This document shows, in pieces, positions 11,574-19,729 of a stretch of 23,632 nucleotides of DNA; the stretch's first letter is position 1; the number at the start of each line of letters is the position of its first letter. A model generated the notes under the pieces. That model searched no databases and was not told the DNA's origin. It saw only the letters and a program-made list of their open reading frames with translations. The DNA comes from LMUY01 sp964245495 (GTDB lineage: Bacteria; Pseudomonadota; Alphaproteobacteria; Acetobacterales; Acetobacteraceae). A program made the position numbers and the translations under genes. The stretch covers positions 1 through 23,632 of the forward strand of contig CAXTNC010000028.1 in the NCBI GenBank assembly GCA_964245495.1, written 5' to 3'.

Positions 11574-14353
11574 AGCCGTTCACCGCCACCGCCCGGCTGC
11601 AGTTCCACAAGGATTTCACCATGGACGCGGCGGCGGCGCTGGTGCCGTACTATGCCAGCCTCGGCATCTCGCACCTGTACGCCTCGCCGCTGCTGAAGTC
11701 GCGCCCCGGCTCCACCCACGGCTACGACATCGTGGACCACAACCAGATCGACCCGGAGCTGGGCGGCGAGGAGGCGCTGCGCCGGCTGGTGGCCGAGCTG
11801 CGCCGCCACGACATGGGCCTCGTGCTGGACATCGTGCCCAACCACATGGGCGTCGGCGGCGCGGACAACGCCTGGTGGCTGGACGTGCTGGAATGGGGCC
11901 GGGCCAGCGCGCACGCCGAGTATTTCGACATCGACTGGGACCCGCCGGACGCTTCCCTGCGCGGCCGGATGCTGGCGCCGTTCCTCGGCTCCCCGTACGG
12001 GGATTGCTTGCAGAACAAGGAGTTGACGCTGCAGTTCGACCCGGAGGATGGGCGGCTGTTCGTCGGCTACTATTCCCACCGCTTCCCGATCAACCCGCGC
12101 GACTACCCTTCCGTGCTGCTGACGGAGGGCGGCCCGCTGGAGGAGCCGGCGCGGGCGTTCAGCGAGCTGTCCGCCACCGACCGCAAGGCGATGCGGCAGG
12201 ACGCCGCCGCGGCGCGGGAGGCGCTGCGCTCGCCGGACTACGCCCAGGCCATCGCGGAATGCCTGCGCGCCTACGACCCGGCGACGGAGGCTGGGCGCGA
12301 CCGGCTGCACCGGCTGCTGGAGCGCCAGAGCTACCGGCTGAGCTGGTGGCGGGCGGCCACGGACGAGATCAACTGGCGGCGCTTCTTCGACGTGAACGGC
12401 CTGGCCGGCTTGCGGGCCGAGGTGCCGGCCGTGTTCGACGACACCCACCGCACCATCCTGCGGCTGTATGCCGAGGGCCTGATCGACGCCGTCCGCATCG
12501 ACCACGTGGACGGCCTGGCCGACCCGCGCGGCTACTGCCGCAAGCTGCGCCGCCAGTTGGACACGGTGGCGGAGCATCGTCCCGCGGAGCTGCGCGGCGA
12601 GCGCGCCGGGCTGTGGATCGAGAAGATCCTGGCGCCGCAGGAAAGCCTGTCGGAGGAGTGGCTGACGGACGGCACCACCGGCTACGACTACATGAACGAG
12701 GTGTCCGCCGTGCTGCACGACGGCGCGGGCGAAGCGCCGCTGACGGCGCTGTGGACGGGCCTGACCGGCCGGCCCGCCGCGTTCGAAGCGGAAGCCAAGG
12801 CCGCCAGGCGGCAGATTCTGCGGGAAAGTCTGTCCAGCGAGCTGTTCGCCACGGCGGCGGCGGTCCACCGCATCGCCCGGCGCGAGCTGGCGACGCGGGA
12901 CTACACGCTGACCGCCATCCGACGCACGCTGACGGAGATCCTGGTGCATTTCCACGTCTACCGCATCTACGCCGGGCTGGGCGGCATCTCGGAGACGGAC
13001 AAGCGGGAGATGGACTGGGCCATGGCCGGCGCGCGCCGCACGGTGCGGGCCACCGACCGCGGCCTGCTGGAGCTGATGGGCGGCTGGCTGTCCGGCGACG
13101 GCATCCGCCAGGTGCCGGCGGGCACCCGGCGGCAGGAGCGGCTGCGCGCGATGGTCAAGTTCCAGCAGCTTTCGGCGCCGACCGCCGCCAAGTCGGTCGA
13201 GGACACCTCGTTCTACCGCTACGGCCGGCTGATCTCGCGCAACGAGGTCGGCACGGAGCCGTCGCAGTTCGCGATCTCCCCCGCGGCGTTCCATGCGGCC
13301 ATGCGGGACCGCCGCAAGCGCCTGCCTCTGGCGCTGCTGGCCACCGCCACGCACGACCACAAGCGCGGCGAGGACACGCGGGCGCGCCTGGCCGTGATCA
13401 GCGAGCTGCCGGGCGAGTGGGAAGCGGCGCTCAACCGCTGGACCCGGCTCAACGCCCACCTGAAGAAGGAGGTGGACGGCGCCCTGGCGCCGGACGCCTG
13501 CGACGAGATCATGCTGTACGAGAGCCTGGTCGGCGCGTGGCCGCTCGGCTTGTCGGCCGAGGACCGCGACGGGGTGGCGGTTCTGGAGGAGCGGCTGGCG
13601 GCCTGGCAGGAGAAGGCGCTGCGGGAAGGCAAGCGCCACACCGGCTGGGCGGAGCCGAACGGGGACTACGAGGCGGCTTGCCGCGACTTCCTGCGCCAGG
13701 TGATGGACCCGGACCGGGTGTCCCGCGTGCTGCAGGACATCGCGGCGTTCGTGGAGCAGGTCGCGGCGCCCGGCGCCGTCAACGGCCTGTCCCAGGCGCT
13801 GCTGCGGATCACCTCGCCCGGCGTGCCCGACCTGTACCAGGGGACGGAGTACTGGGATTTCAGCCTGGTGGACCCGGACAACCGCCGTCCGGTGGACTTC
13901 CCGGCCAGGGAGGAGTCCCTGGCCGCCGGACGAAGCCCGGCGGCGCTGCTGCCGGAGTGGAAGGACGGCCGGGTCAAGCAGGCGGTGATCGCCCGCGCCC
14001 TGCGGTTCCGCGCCGCCTCCGAAGGGCTGTTCACCGAGGGAAGCTACCTGCCGCTCAAGGTGGAAGGCGAGCGGGCGGACAACGTGCTGGCGTTCGCCCG
14101 GGTGCACGAGGGGCGCGCCTGCATCATGGTGGCGACCCGCCTGCCCGCCCAGCTTCCCGGCATCGGGCCGCATCCGTTGCCGGACGCAGCTGGTTGGGGC
14201 GCAACCTTCATAGAGGTGCCGCGTAACCTGTCCGGCCGCCGAGGGGCAGACGTGCTGACGGATGAAGAGGGTGATGGCAAAGTGATGACGGGCCAGATGG
14301 CTTTGTCGGATATGTTGGCCAACTTCCCAGTGGCGCTCCTGGACATCAGATGA
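11570..14353 (+). CDS. treY: TreY, maltooligosyl trehalose synthase
   Basis: This enzyme converts the reducing end of a maltodextrin to an alpha,alpha-1,1 linkage, giving maltooligosyl-trehalose for TreZ. It is a 927-aa GH13 protein, usual for TreY. The N-terminus TATARLQFHKDFT and the following SHLYASPLLKSRPGSTHGYD are hallmarks of the family. Catalytic positions are D311 in VRIDHVDGLADP, E351 in WIEKILAPQESL and D596 in TATHDHKRGEDTRAR. The end region LYQGTEYWDFSLVDPDNRRPVDF is the conserved TreY C-terminal block. The start ATG overlaps the malQ stop and has a strong site, GAGGAAA at 11558-11564 with five bases of spacing, so translation is probably both coupled and independently initiated. 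The last 60 codons are less GC-biased than the body of the gene. Confidence 0.97.
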   Translation: MKPFTATARLQFHKDFTMDAAAALVPYYASLGISHLYASPLLKSRPGSTHGYDIVDHNQIDPELGGEEALRRLVAELRRHDMGLVLDIVPNHMGVGGADNAWWLDVLEWGRASAHAEYFDIDWDPPDASLRGRMLAPFLGSPYGDCLQNKELTLQFDPEDGRLFVGYYSHRFPINPRDYPSVLLTEGGPLEEPARAFSELSATDRKAMRQDAAAAREALRSPDYAQAIAECLRAYDPATEAGRDRLHRLLERQSYRLSWWRAATDEINWRRFFDVNGLAGLRAEVPAVFDDTHRTILRLYAEGLIDAVRIDHVDGLADPRGYCRKLRRQLDTVAEHRPAELRGERAGLWIEKILAPQESLSEEWLTDGTTGYDYMNEVSAVLHDGAGEAPLTALWTGLTGRPAAFEAEAKAARRQILRESLSSELFATAAAVHRIARRELATRDYTLTAIRRTLTEILVHFHVYRIYAGLGGISETDKREMDWAMAGARRTVRATDRGLLELMGGWLSGDGIRQVPAGTRRQERLRAMVKFQQLSAPTAAKSVEDTSFYRYGRLISRNEVGTEPSQFAISPAAFHAAMRDRRKRLPLALLATATHDHKRGEDTRARLAVISELPGEWEAALNRWTRLNAHLKKEVDGALAPDACDEIMLYESLVGAWPLGLSAEDRDGVAVLEERLAAWQEKALREGKRHTGWAEPNGDYEAACRDFLRQVMDPDRVSRVLQDIAAFVEQVAAPGAVNGLSQALLRITSPGVPDLYQGTEYWDFSLVDPDNRRPVDFPAREESLAAGRSPAALLPEWKDGRVKQAVIARALRFRAASEGLFTEGSYLPLKVEGERADNVLAFARVHEGRACIMVATRLPAQLPGIGPHPLPDAAGWGATFIEVPRNLSGRRGADVLTDEEGDGKVMTGQMALSDMLANFPVALLDIR

Positions 14354-15786
14354 ACCGTCTCGTCATTGTTTCCAACCGGGTCCCGGCGCCCAACTCCGGC
14401 GCCACGGCGGGCGGCCTGGCCGTCGCGCTGTCCGGGCTGATGGCGCAGCGGGGCGGGTTGTGGTTCGGCTGGAGCGGGACCGTCTCCAACGACCACCAGG
14501 TGAAGTCCCACGTCGAAGGCGGCGTCCAGTACGCGACCATCGACCTGTCCGAAACAGACCACGACCGCTACTACAACGAGTTCTCCAACAGCACCTTGTG
14601 GCCGCTGCTTCACTCGATGCCGGAGCTGATGACGTTTGACCGGCGCAACGCCGTGGCCTACCGCGCGGTCAACGAGCGGATGGCGGCGTCCCTGGCTCCG
14701 CTGCTGCGCCCCACCGACCAGCTGTGGATCCATGACTACCACCTGATGGCGATGCCGGCGCTGCTGCGCGCCCGCGGGGTCAAGGCGCCGATCGGCTTCT
14801 TCCTGCACATCCCGTTCCCGTCGGCGGACATGCTGGCGAGCGTGCCGGAGGCGGGGGCGCTGATCCGGGACCTGGTCATGGCGGACCTGATCGGCTTCCA
14901 GACCCAGAACGACGTGGAGAACTTCGCCGAAGCCGCCCACCGGCTCGCGGGCGCCACCCGGCTGACCGGGGGATGGCTGCACGTGGACGGCCGCCGGGTG
15001 CGGCTCGGGGCCTTTCCGGTGGAGATCGAGGCGCGGGAGTTCGCCGCCACCTCCGAGCAGGCCTGGCGCAGCGCCCCGGCCGAGCGGTTGCGCCGCAGCC
15101 TGCAAGGCCAGAAGCTGGTGCTCGGCGTGGACCGGCTGGACCCGACCAAGGGCTTGATCCAGCGCCTGCACGGCTACCGCCGGCTGCTGGAAACCCGGCC
15201 CGACTGGCGCCGCCGGGTCACCATGCTGCAGATCGCCGCCGAGAGCCGCAAGGAGGTCACCGCCTACCGCACCCTGCGCGAGGCGGTGGAGCGCGAGGCG
15301 GGCGCCATCAACAGCGAGTGGAGCGAGCCGGACTGGACGCCGCTGCGCGTCGTGGCGCGGGCCAGCGCGCGGACGACCATGGGCGGCTACATGCGGGAAG
15401 CGCGCGTGGGCCTGGTCACGCCGCTGCGGGACGGCATGAACCTGGTGGCCAAGGAGTACGTGGCGGCGCAGGACCCGCAGGACCCCGGCGTGCTGGTGCT
15501 GTCCCGCTTCGCCGGCGCGGCGCGGCAGCTCGGGACGGCGCTGATCGTGAACCCGCACGACCCGGACGAGCTGGCGGACGCGCTGGACGCGGCGTTGCGG
15601 ATGCCGCTGGCGGAGCGGCAGCAGCGCTGGCAGGAATGCTGGCGCGCCATCGAGGGGGCGACCCCGGTGCTGTGGGGCCGCACCTTCCTGGCGACCCTGC
15701 TGCGGGTGGGCAGCGGCGCGCCGGCGAACATGGCGGCGGGGTCGGCAGCAGCCGAGGGCCGGCAACGGGGCGCAGTGCCGGGCTAG
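14350..15786 (+). CDS. otsA: OtsA, trehalose-6-phosphate synthase
   Basis: This GT20 enzyme forms trehalose-6-phosphate from UDP-glucose and glucose-6-phosphate. It is 478 aa, close to E. coli OtsA (474). The residues line up closely: R10 in SNRVP, the GG pair of TAGGLAVAL, W41 in WFGWSG, D129 in IHDYHL, R262 and K267 in GVDRLDPTKG, and D361 and E369 in PLRDGMNLVAKE. The start ATG overlaps the treY stop (ATGA) with no clear ribosome site, so expression probably depends on coupling to treY. It is the last gene of the operon. No trehalose-6-phosphate phosphatase (OtsB) follows or is fused to it, so that step must be encoded elsewhere. The C-terminal 20 residues are low complexity and are not part of the fold. 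Confidence 0.97.
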   Translation: MNRLVIVSNRVPAPNSGATAGGLAVALSGLMAQRGGLWFGWSGTVSNDHQVKSHVEGGVQYATIDLSETDHDRYYNEFSNSTLWPLLHSMPELMTFDRRNAVAYRAVNERMAASLAPLLRPTDQLWIHDYHLMAMPALLRARGVKAPIGFFLHIPFPSADMLASVPEAGALIRDLVMADLIGFQTQNDVENFAEAAHRLAGATRLTGGWLHVDGRRVRLGAFPVEIEAREFAATSEQAWRSAPAERLRRSLQGQKLVLGVDRLDPTKGLIQRLHGYRRLLETRPDWRRRVTMLQIAAESRKEVTAYRTLREAVEREAGAINSEWSEPDWTPLRVVARASARTTMGGYMREARVGLVTPLRDGMNLVAKEYVAAQDPQDPGVLVLSRFAGAARQLGTALIVNPHDPDELADALDAALRMPLAERQQRWQECWRAIEGATPVLWGRTFLATLLRVGSGAPANMAAGSAAAEGRQRGAVPG

Positions 15787-15794
15787 GAGAGTTC

Positions 15795-15857
15795 CTGGAC
15801 CCGCCTGGGCTTGACCGTTCTGCAGCGCCATGCCCGGACTTGACGGTGCAGGTCCAG
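15795..15857. terminator. Possible hairpin between convergent otsA and alcohol dehydrogenase
   Basis: The 73 bases between the two convergent stops hold an outer inverted repeat, CTGGACC at 15795-15801 with GGTCCAG at 15851-15857. Inside it lies a second one, ACCGT at 15814-15818 with ACGGT at 15843-15847. There is no T-run on either side, so this is only a weak candidate for a bidirectional terminator. Confidence 0.25.
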
Positions 15858-15859
15858 CC

Positions 15860-16915
15860 TCACGCCGCCCGCAGCACCACCCGCCCCGTCACCTTGCCGT
15901 CCCGCAGCCGCATCAGCGCGGCGTTGGCCTCTGGCATCGGCATCGTCGAGATGGCCATCGGCTGCAGCTTGCCGGTTTGCGCCAGCGCCACCAGCTCGCG
16001 CAGCTCCTTCGGGTTGCCGACGTAGCTGCCGCCCACCGTCAGCTCCCGTATCGCCATGACCGGCAGCATGACGGTGAAGTCGCCGCCGAACAGCCCCACC
16101 TGCACCAGCCGCCCGCCCTTGGCCAATGCTGCAAAGGCATACCGGGCGGTGGCGGCGCCGTTCACCAGGTCGATCACCGCGCGCACCGGGCCGCCGGCGG
16201 CGGCCAGGATGCGGTCGGTCACGCCCTCGCCGGAGCCGTCCACCACCTGGCTGGCCCCCGCGGCGATGGCGGCGGCGCGCTTTCCCTCGCTGATGTCCAC
16301 GGCGATGATGCTTTGGTGGTCCAGCGCCCTCAGCACGGCGATGGCATTCAGCCCCAGCCCGCCGGCGCCCACGAGCACCACGGGGGAATCGGGCGGCAGC
16401 GGCATGATCTTCTTGATGGCGGAATACACCGTGATGCCGCTGCACGCGTAGGTGGCGGCGAGCGCCGGGTCGATGACGCCGGGATCGACCAGGTGGCGCG
16501 GCTCCATGGCCAGCACGTGGGTCGCGTAGCCGCCGTTCTGGTAGATGCCGATGGAGCGGCCCTGGGCGCACAGGTTGTCCTCCTCGGCCAGGCAGCGCTC
16601 GCACTGGCCGCAGCCGGCCCAGGGATACACGATCCGCACGTCGCCCACCGCCACGCCCGCGGCGTCCGGCCCGAGCTTGGCGACGCGGCCGACGATCTCG
16701 TGGCCCATGGCCAGCGGCAGCACCACGCCGCGGTCCTTCAGCGACATGCGCTTGCCGCCGCCGAGGTCGTAGTAGCCTTCCCACACGTGCAGGTCCGAGT
16801 GGCACACGCCGCAATGGGTGACTTCCAGCAGGACCTGCTTGCCGACGGGTTCCGGCGTCGGCAGCTCCATCTCACGCAGGTCGGCCCCGTTCTCGACCAC
16901 GGCCCAGGCGCGCAT
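15860..16915 (-). CDS. Zinc-dependent alcohol dehydrogenase (MDR family)
   Basis: This is a medium-chain NAD(P)-dependent alcohol/aldehyde oxidoreductase of 351 aa. Catalytic zinc ligands are C38 in CGVCHSD, H72-E73 in AMGHE and C158 in TYACSG. Structural zinc ligands are C102, C105, C108 and C116 in CGQCERCLAEEDNLC. The Rossmann motif VLVGAGGLGLNA (from about 180) is followed by D207 in IIAVDIS, which favours NAD over NADP. The ATG at 16915 was chosen because AGGGAGG sits five bases before it and the conserved N-terminus (MRAWAVVENG) begins there; a longer frame starting at 16948 lacks these. The gene converges on otsA and is probably not part of that operon. The substrate cannot be told from the sequence. 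Confidence 0.9.
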   Translation of the reverse strand: MRAWAVVENGADLREMELPTPEPVGKQVLLEVTHCGVCHSDLHVWEGYYDLGGGKRMSLKDRGVVLPLAMGHEIVGRVAKLGPDAAGVAVGDVRIVYPWAGCGQCERCLAEEDNLCAQGRSIGIYQNGGYATHVLAMEPRHLVDPGVIDPALAATYACSGITVYSAIKKIMPLPPDSPVVLVGAGGLGLNAIAVLRALDHQSIIAVDISEGKRAAAIAAGASQVVDGSGEGVTDRILAAAGGPVRAVIDLVNGAATARYAFAALAKGGRLVQVGLFGGDFTVMLPVMAIRELTVGGSYVGNPKELRELVALAQTGKLQPMAISTMPMPEANAALMRLRDGKVTGRVVLRAA

Positions 16916-16920
16916 TCCAG

Positions 16921-16927
16921 CCTCCCT
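16921..16927 (-). promoter_or_regulatory. Ribosome binding site deciding the alcohol dehydrogenase start
   Basis: On the minus strand this reads AGGGAGG, five bases before the ATG at 16915. It selects that start over the upstream in-frame start at 16948. Confidence 0.7.
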
Positions 16928-16973
16928 CGCGTTTGCACGGGATGACACACCTGGGCGGCTGCCGGGTCAACGC

Positions 16974-16995
16974 CGCCGGCCAGCCTGGGCCGGCG
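16974..16995. other. Perfect GC-rich hairpin in the divergent intergenic region
   Basis: CGCCGGCC (16974-16981), a six-base loop, then GGCCGGCG (16988-16995) make a perfect 8-bp stem. It lies about 60 bases upstream of the alcohol dehydrogenase start, between that gene and the divergent secreted-protein gene. There is no T-run on either side. It could be a regulatory element, or chance in GC-rich DNA. Confidence 0.35.
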
Positions 16996-17127
16996 CCGCG
17001 GGCGTCAACGGGCGGACAGCTGAGCTTCAAGGCAGGCTGCAAGCGTGCCGCATGGGAGGACGGAGCTGGACCGGACTGGCGATGATGCCCGACGCGTGAG
17101 CGGCTGCCTCAAGAGCAAGGCATGGTG

Positions 17128-17133
17128 TTGACA
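17128..17133 (+). promoter_or_regulatory. Candidate -35 element upstream of the secreted-protein gene
   Basis: A perfect TTGACA, rare in DNA this GC-rich, lies 58 bases before the preferred ATG at 17191. It is followed directly by TTGACC. No convincing -10 hexamer is seen at 16-18 bases. If the promoter is real, transcription begins after the alternative ATG at 17122, which supports the later start. Confidence 0.3.
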
Positions 17134-17190
17134 TTGACCGTCACCCTGCGAGGTTCTGGCAAGACAGTGCAGAGTGCTTTGAGCAGGGCC

Positions 17191-18555
17191 ATGAATTTAC
17201 GCTTTTGGGCCGCGGTTCTTTGCATGACGGCGGCGTGGCCGTTCTCGGGTTCCGCGCAAAGCGTGGTGCCGACCTTGAGGCTTTCGATCCTGTGGGAGAT
17301 CACTGTCGGCAACGGTGATCGCACGACCACCATCTTCTCTGCTGAAAGGGATAGGTACAGCTCGTCAGGAGCCATAGCCTACGTCGCCAGGGATGAGAGC
17401 TTGAGCGTGCTGTACCGCCTTTACAACGGCAGGGACCACATGGATTCCTTCCTTCCGGGCGAAGGAGGCTACAAGACGGAAGGATTCCTGGGTTCCTTGT
17501 GGACGAACCAGCGCTCTGTTCCAGGGCTGGGCAGCCTGGAGCGTTTGTACAACAGGTCCACCGGAGACCACGCGACGTCGGTGGCCGGGGACGCGCTGGG
17601 CGGCTACAGCGTGGAAAGCTCGTTCTCCGGCAAGTTCGGGTACACCCGGTTCTTCAACGAGGGAAGTTCCCTGGCCTACTACTCGGCGGGCGGCATCAGC
17701 GAAGGCTCGGACTCGGTGGCCGGGGGCGCCGTCGCGAGCTGGGTTTGGAACAACCAGGAGTTCATCAACACAGACGATTACGGGCGATACCTTCAATCCT
17801 CCGTGTTCTTCCATGACCAGACGGGCGGGTCAGCCATCCTCTACAACCCCACCGAAGCTGGGGACCACATCAGCGGCTCGCACTATGGCCAGCGGTCAAA
17901 CTGGCACGGCTCTCCGGTGCTGAACAACCAGCTCACGGACGGCGTGCATGTCACGCGCTCCATCCCTCTCGAATGGGCGCAGCAGCTCGGTTCCGGCGGA
18001 GTGACGGAAGACAGCCCGGTGGTGTATCCCGGCATGCAGATCGGCAAGAACCTCACCCTTGATTTCGCCGGGCTGGGTCCGGTCGGACGATACGAAACCC
18101 ACGTGGTGAGTCCGGTCCCTGTTGCGTCAGCCAAGGTGGAGATGCCAACCGGCTACCTTGCCGCCAAGTTCGCAACGTTCCACACGTTCGATGCGTCAAC
18201 TGGCCAGTTGCAGGGCGCGGGCGTGCCCGATGCGTGCACCGTCATGCCGCCGGGCGTCGGTCGCCCCAGCTTTTCCTACGCTCCGCCGTCGGGTCACGGA
18301 GGCGTCATCGTTTCCGACTCGTCCGGCAGTTTCGCAATGGGGGTGTACGGCGTCTCGCAGGCGGATGGCGGCTCACGAGGCGAGCCGTTCCATCTCTGGG
18401 ACTTCCGCAACTGCGGGTCGACCACGAAATGGAACGTGGTCTACAACGGTCCCCTCCTGCAAGGCGAGAACGTGTTCGTGACCTACCTGATCAGCGGCAG
18501 CGTGGCGGACGTGGCCGCCATGATGAGGACCCTGTACGACAAAGGCTACAAGTAG
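17191..18555 (+). CDS. Secreted protein with DUF5648-like repeats, function unknown
   Basis: The chosen ATG gives 454 aa with a clear signal peptide: n-region MNLR, a hydrophobic core to about residue 18, and probable cleavage after A22 (GSA|QS). An in-frame ATG at 17122 would bury this signal behind 23 extra residues, so it is less likely. The mature protein holds degenerate repeats of the pattern (L/R)LYN..GDH...GY..E. They are clearest at about residues 74-101 (YRLYNGRDH...GGYKTEGF), 116-154 (ERLYNRSTGDH...GGYSVES) and 216-240 (AILYNPTEAGDH), with a weaker copy at 161-189. This pattern resembles the DUF5648 repeat of secreted bacterial proteins. The second half is different, with two cysteines (DACTVMPPG, FRNCGSTT) that could form a disulfide. 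Base composition is visibly lower in GC than the flanking genes, consistent with transfer. No enzymatic motif was recognised. It is an exported protein, perhaps sugar- or surface-binding, but that is a guess. Confidence 0.75.
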   Translation: MNLRFWAAVLCMTAAWPFSGSAQSVVPTLRLSILWEITVGNGDRTTTIFSAERDRYSSSGAIAYVARDESLSVLYRLYNGRDHMDSFLPGEGGYKTEGFLGSLWTNQRSVPGLGSLERLYNRSTGDHATSVAGDALGGYSVESSFSGKFGYTRFFNEGSSLAYYSAGGISEGSDSVAGGAVASWVWNNQEFINTDDYGRYLQSSVFFHDQTGGSAILYNPTEAGDHISGSHYGQRSNWHGSPVLNNQLTDGVHVTRSIPLEWAQQLGSGGVTEDSPVVYPGMQIGKNLTLDFAGLGPVGRYETHVVSPVPVASAKVEMPTGYLAAKFATFHTFDASTGQLQGAGVPDACTVMPPGVGRPSFSYAPPSGHGGVIVSDSSGSFAMGVYGVSQADGGSRGEPFHLWDFRNCGSTTKWNVVYNGPLLQGENVFVTYLISGSVADVAAMMRTLYDKGYK

Positions 18556-18951
18556 CCGTCGTCCGGCCGGGCGGCCCGCAGCATCCACGCGTGAGCGGCG
18601 AATGAAAGCGCCGCGGGCAGGCAGGCACGTGAGGGACGAACCGTTGACGAGGCCCTGCCGCTCGACCTTGCAAGGATTGCGCCGGAAAGCCAGGGTGCAG
18701 GATGGCGTGGGAACGGCGGCATCGAGCGGAACTGGCGCGCACCCTGGAATGACCTGTCACGTGATCATGGCCTTGGCGCAGAACCGGCGCGGGCCCTGGC
18801 CGGATGCGGACCCGCGGGCCGAAGCCGCCGGATCGCGCCCGGACCATCTGGGCCAGGCTGCGGCCGGGCTGCCGGCGCTGGACCTGTGCGGCAGGGCCGC
18901 CATGGCGAAGGTGACGCGGGCGGCGCGCGGGGCGATCCGGGGCGGCAACGC
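18556..18951. other. 396-base stretch without a recognised gene
   Basis: This stretch holds the hairpin at 18595-18614 and an open frame on the + strand from 18602 to 18955 (117 codons, with internal ATGs, for example at 18750). The stop of that frame overlaps the mazG GTG start as GTGA, the arrangement of coupled genes. The predicted protein is rich in Arg, Ala and Gly, has no motif I recognise and could be a chance frame in GC-rich DNA. No RNA gene or repeat was seen. Confidence 0.4.
18595..18614 (+). terminator. Hairpin 40 bases after the secreted-protein gene
   Basis: GCGGCG (18595-18600), an eight-base A-rich loop, and CGCCGC (18609-18614) form a perfect 6-bp stem shortly after the stop at 18555. 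There is no T-run, so it is only a possible terminator. Confidence 0.25.
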
Positions 18952-19727
18952 GTGACCGGCCAGGCCGAAGCCGAGCTGCGCCGCCTGCTGGACATCATGG
19001 CCCGGCTGCGCGCCCCCGACGGCTGCCCGTGGGACCAGGCGCAGGACTTCGACACCATCGCGCCCTACACCATCGAGGAAGCCTACGAGGTCGCCGACGC
19101 CATCGCCCGGCGGGACTGGGCCGGGCTGCCGGACGAGCTGGGCGACCTGCTGTTCCAGGTGGTGTACCATGCCCGGCTGGCGGAGGAGGCGGGCCGCTTC
19201 GCCTTCGCGGACGTGGCGCGCGGCATCGCCGACAAGATGCTGCGTCGCCATCCGCACGTCTTCGCGGGCGCGGAGGCGGTGGCGTGGGAAACTCACAAGA
19301 CCGCCGAGCGCGCCGCGCGGCAGCAGGGCGGCACGCTGGCGGGGGTGCCGGTGGCGCTCCCTGCCCTCACCCGCGCCGCCAAGGTCAGCGCCCGCGCCGC
19401 CCGGGTCGGCTTCGACTGGCCGGACCCGGCGGCGGTGCTGGACAAGCTGGCGGAGGAGACGGCGGAGCTGCGCGCCGAGCTGCCGGACGCCGACCCGGCG
19501 CGCCTGGCCGACGAGCTGGGCGACATGCTGTTCGTGCTGCCAACCTGGCGCGCAAGCTGGGGCTGAACCCGGAGGTCTGCCTGCACGCCGCCACCGCCAA
19601 GTTCACCCGCCGCTTCGAGGCCGTGGAGGCGAGGCTGGCCGCCATGGGGCAGACCCCGCCGGAAGCGGGGCTGGACGCGATGGAAGCGGCCTGGCAGGCG
19701 GTGAAGCGGCAGGAACGCGAGGGCTGA
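18952..19727 (+). pseudogene. mazG: MazG nucleoside triphosphate pyrophosphohydrolase, with a one-base frameshift
   Basis: The family hydrolyses (d)NTPs to monophosphates and pyrophosphate and is linked to nucleotide-pool cleaning and ppGpp control. The first MazG domain is intact: E42-E43, E46, E62 and D65 form the metal-binding EExxE...ExxD set (TIEEAYEVADAI, DELGD). The second domain has EETAE near 168-172 and DELGD at 187-191. The frame then breaks. After LGDMLFVL, codon 196 at 19537-19539 is followed by CC where GCC is expected, so one G is missing at about 19540. Unshifted, the frame ends at 19566 after 204 residues. In the next frame the family tail resumes at once (NLARKLGLNPEVCLHAATAKF) and runs to TGA at 19725-19727. 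Restoring one base gives 258 aa, the normal length. It is either a recent mutation or a sequencing error. The GTG start overlaps the upstream open frame. Confidence 0.88.
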
Positions 19728-19729
19728 CC

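Noticed and set aside
16916..16948. Longer N-terminus for the alcohol dehydrogenase
   Set aside because: The extra 11 residues are not typical of the family and would include the strong AGGGAGG site, which serves the ATG at 16915.
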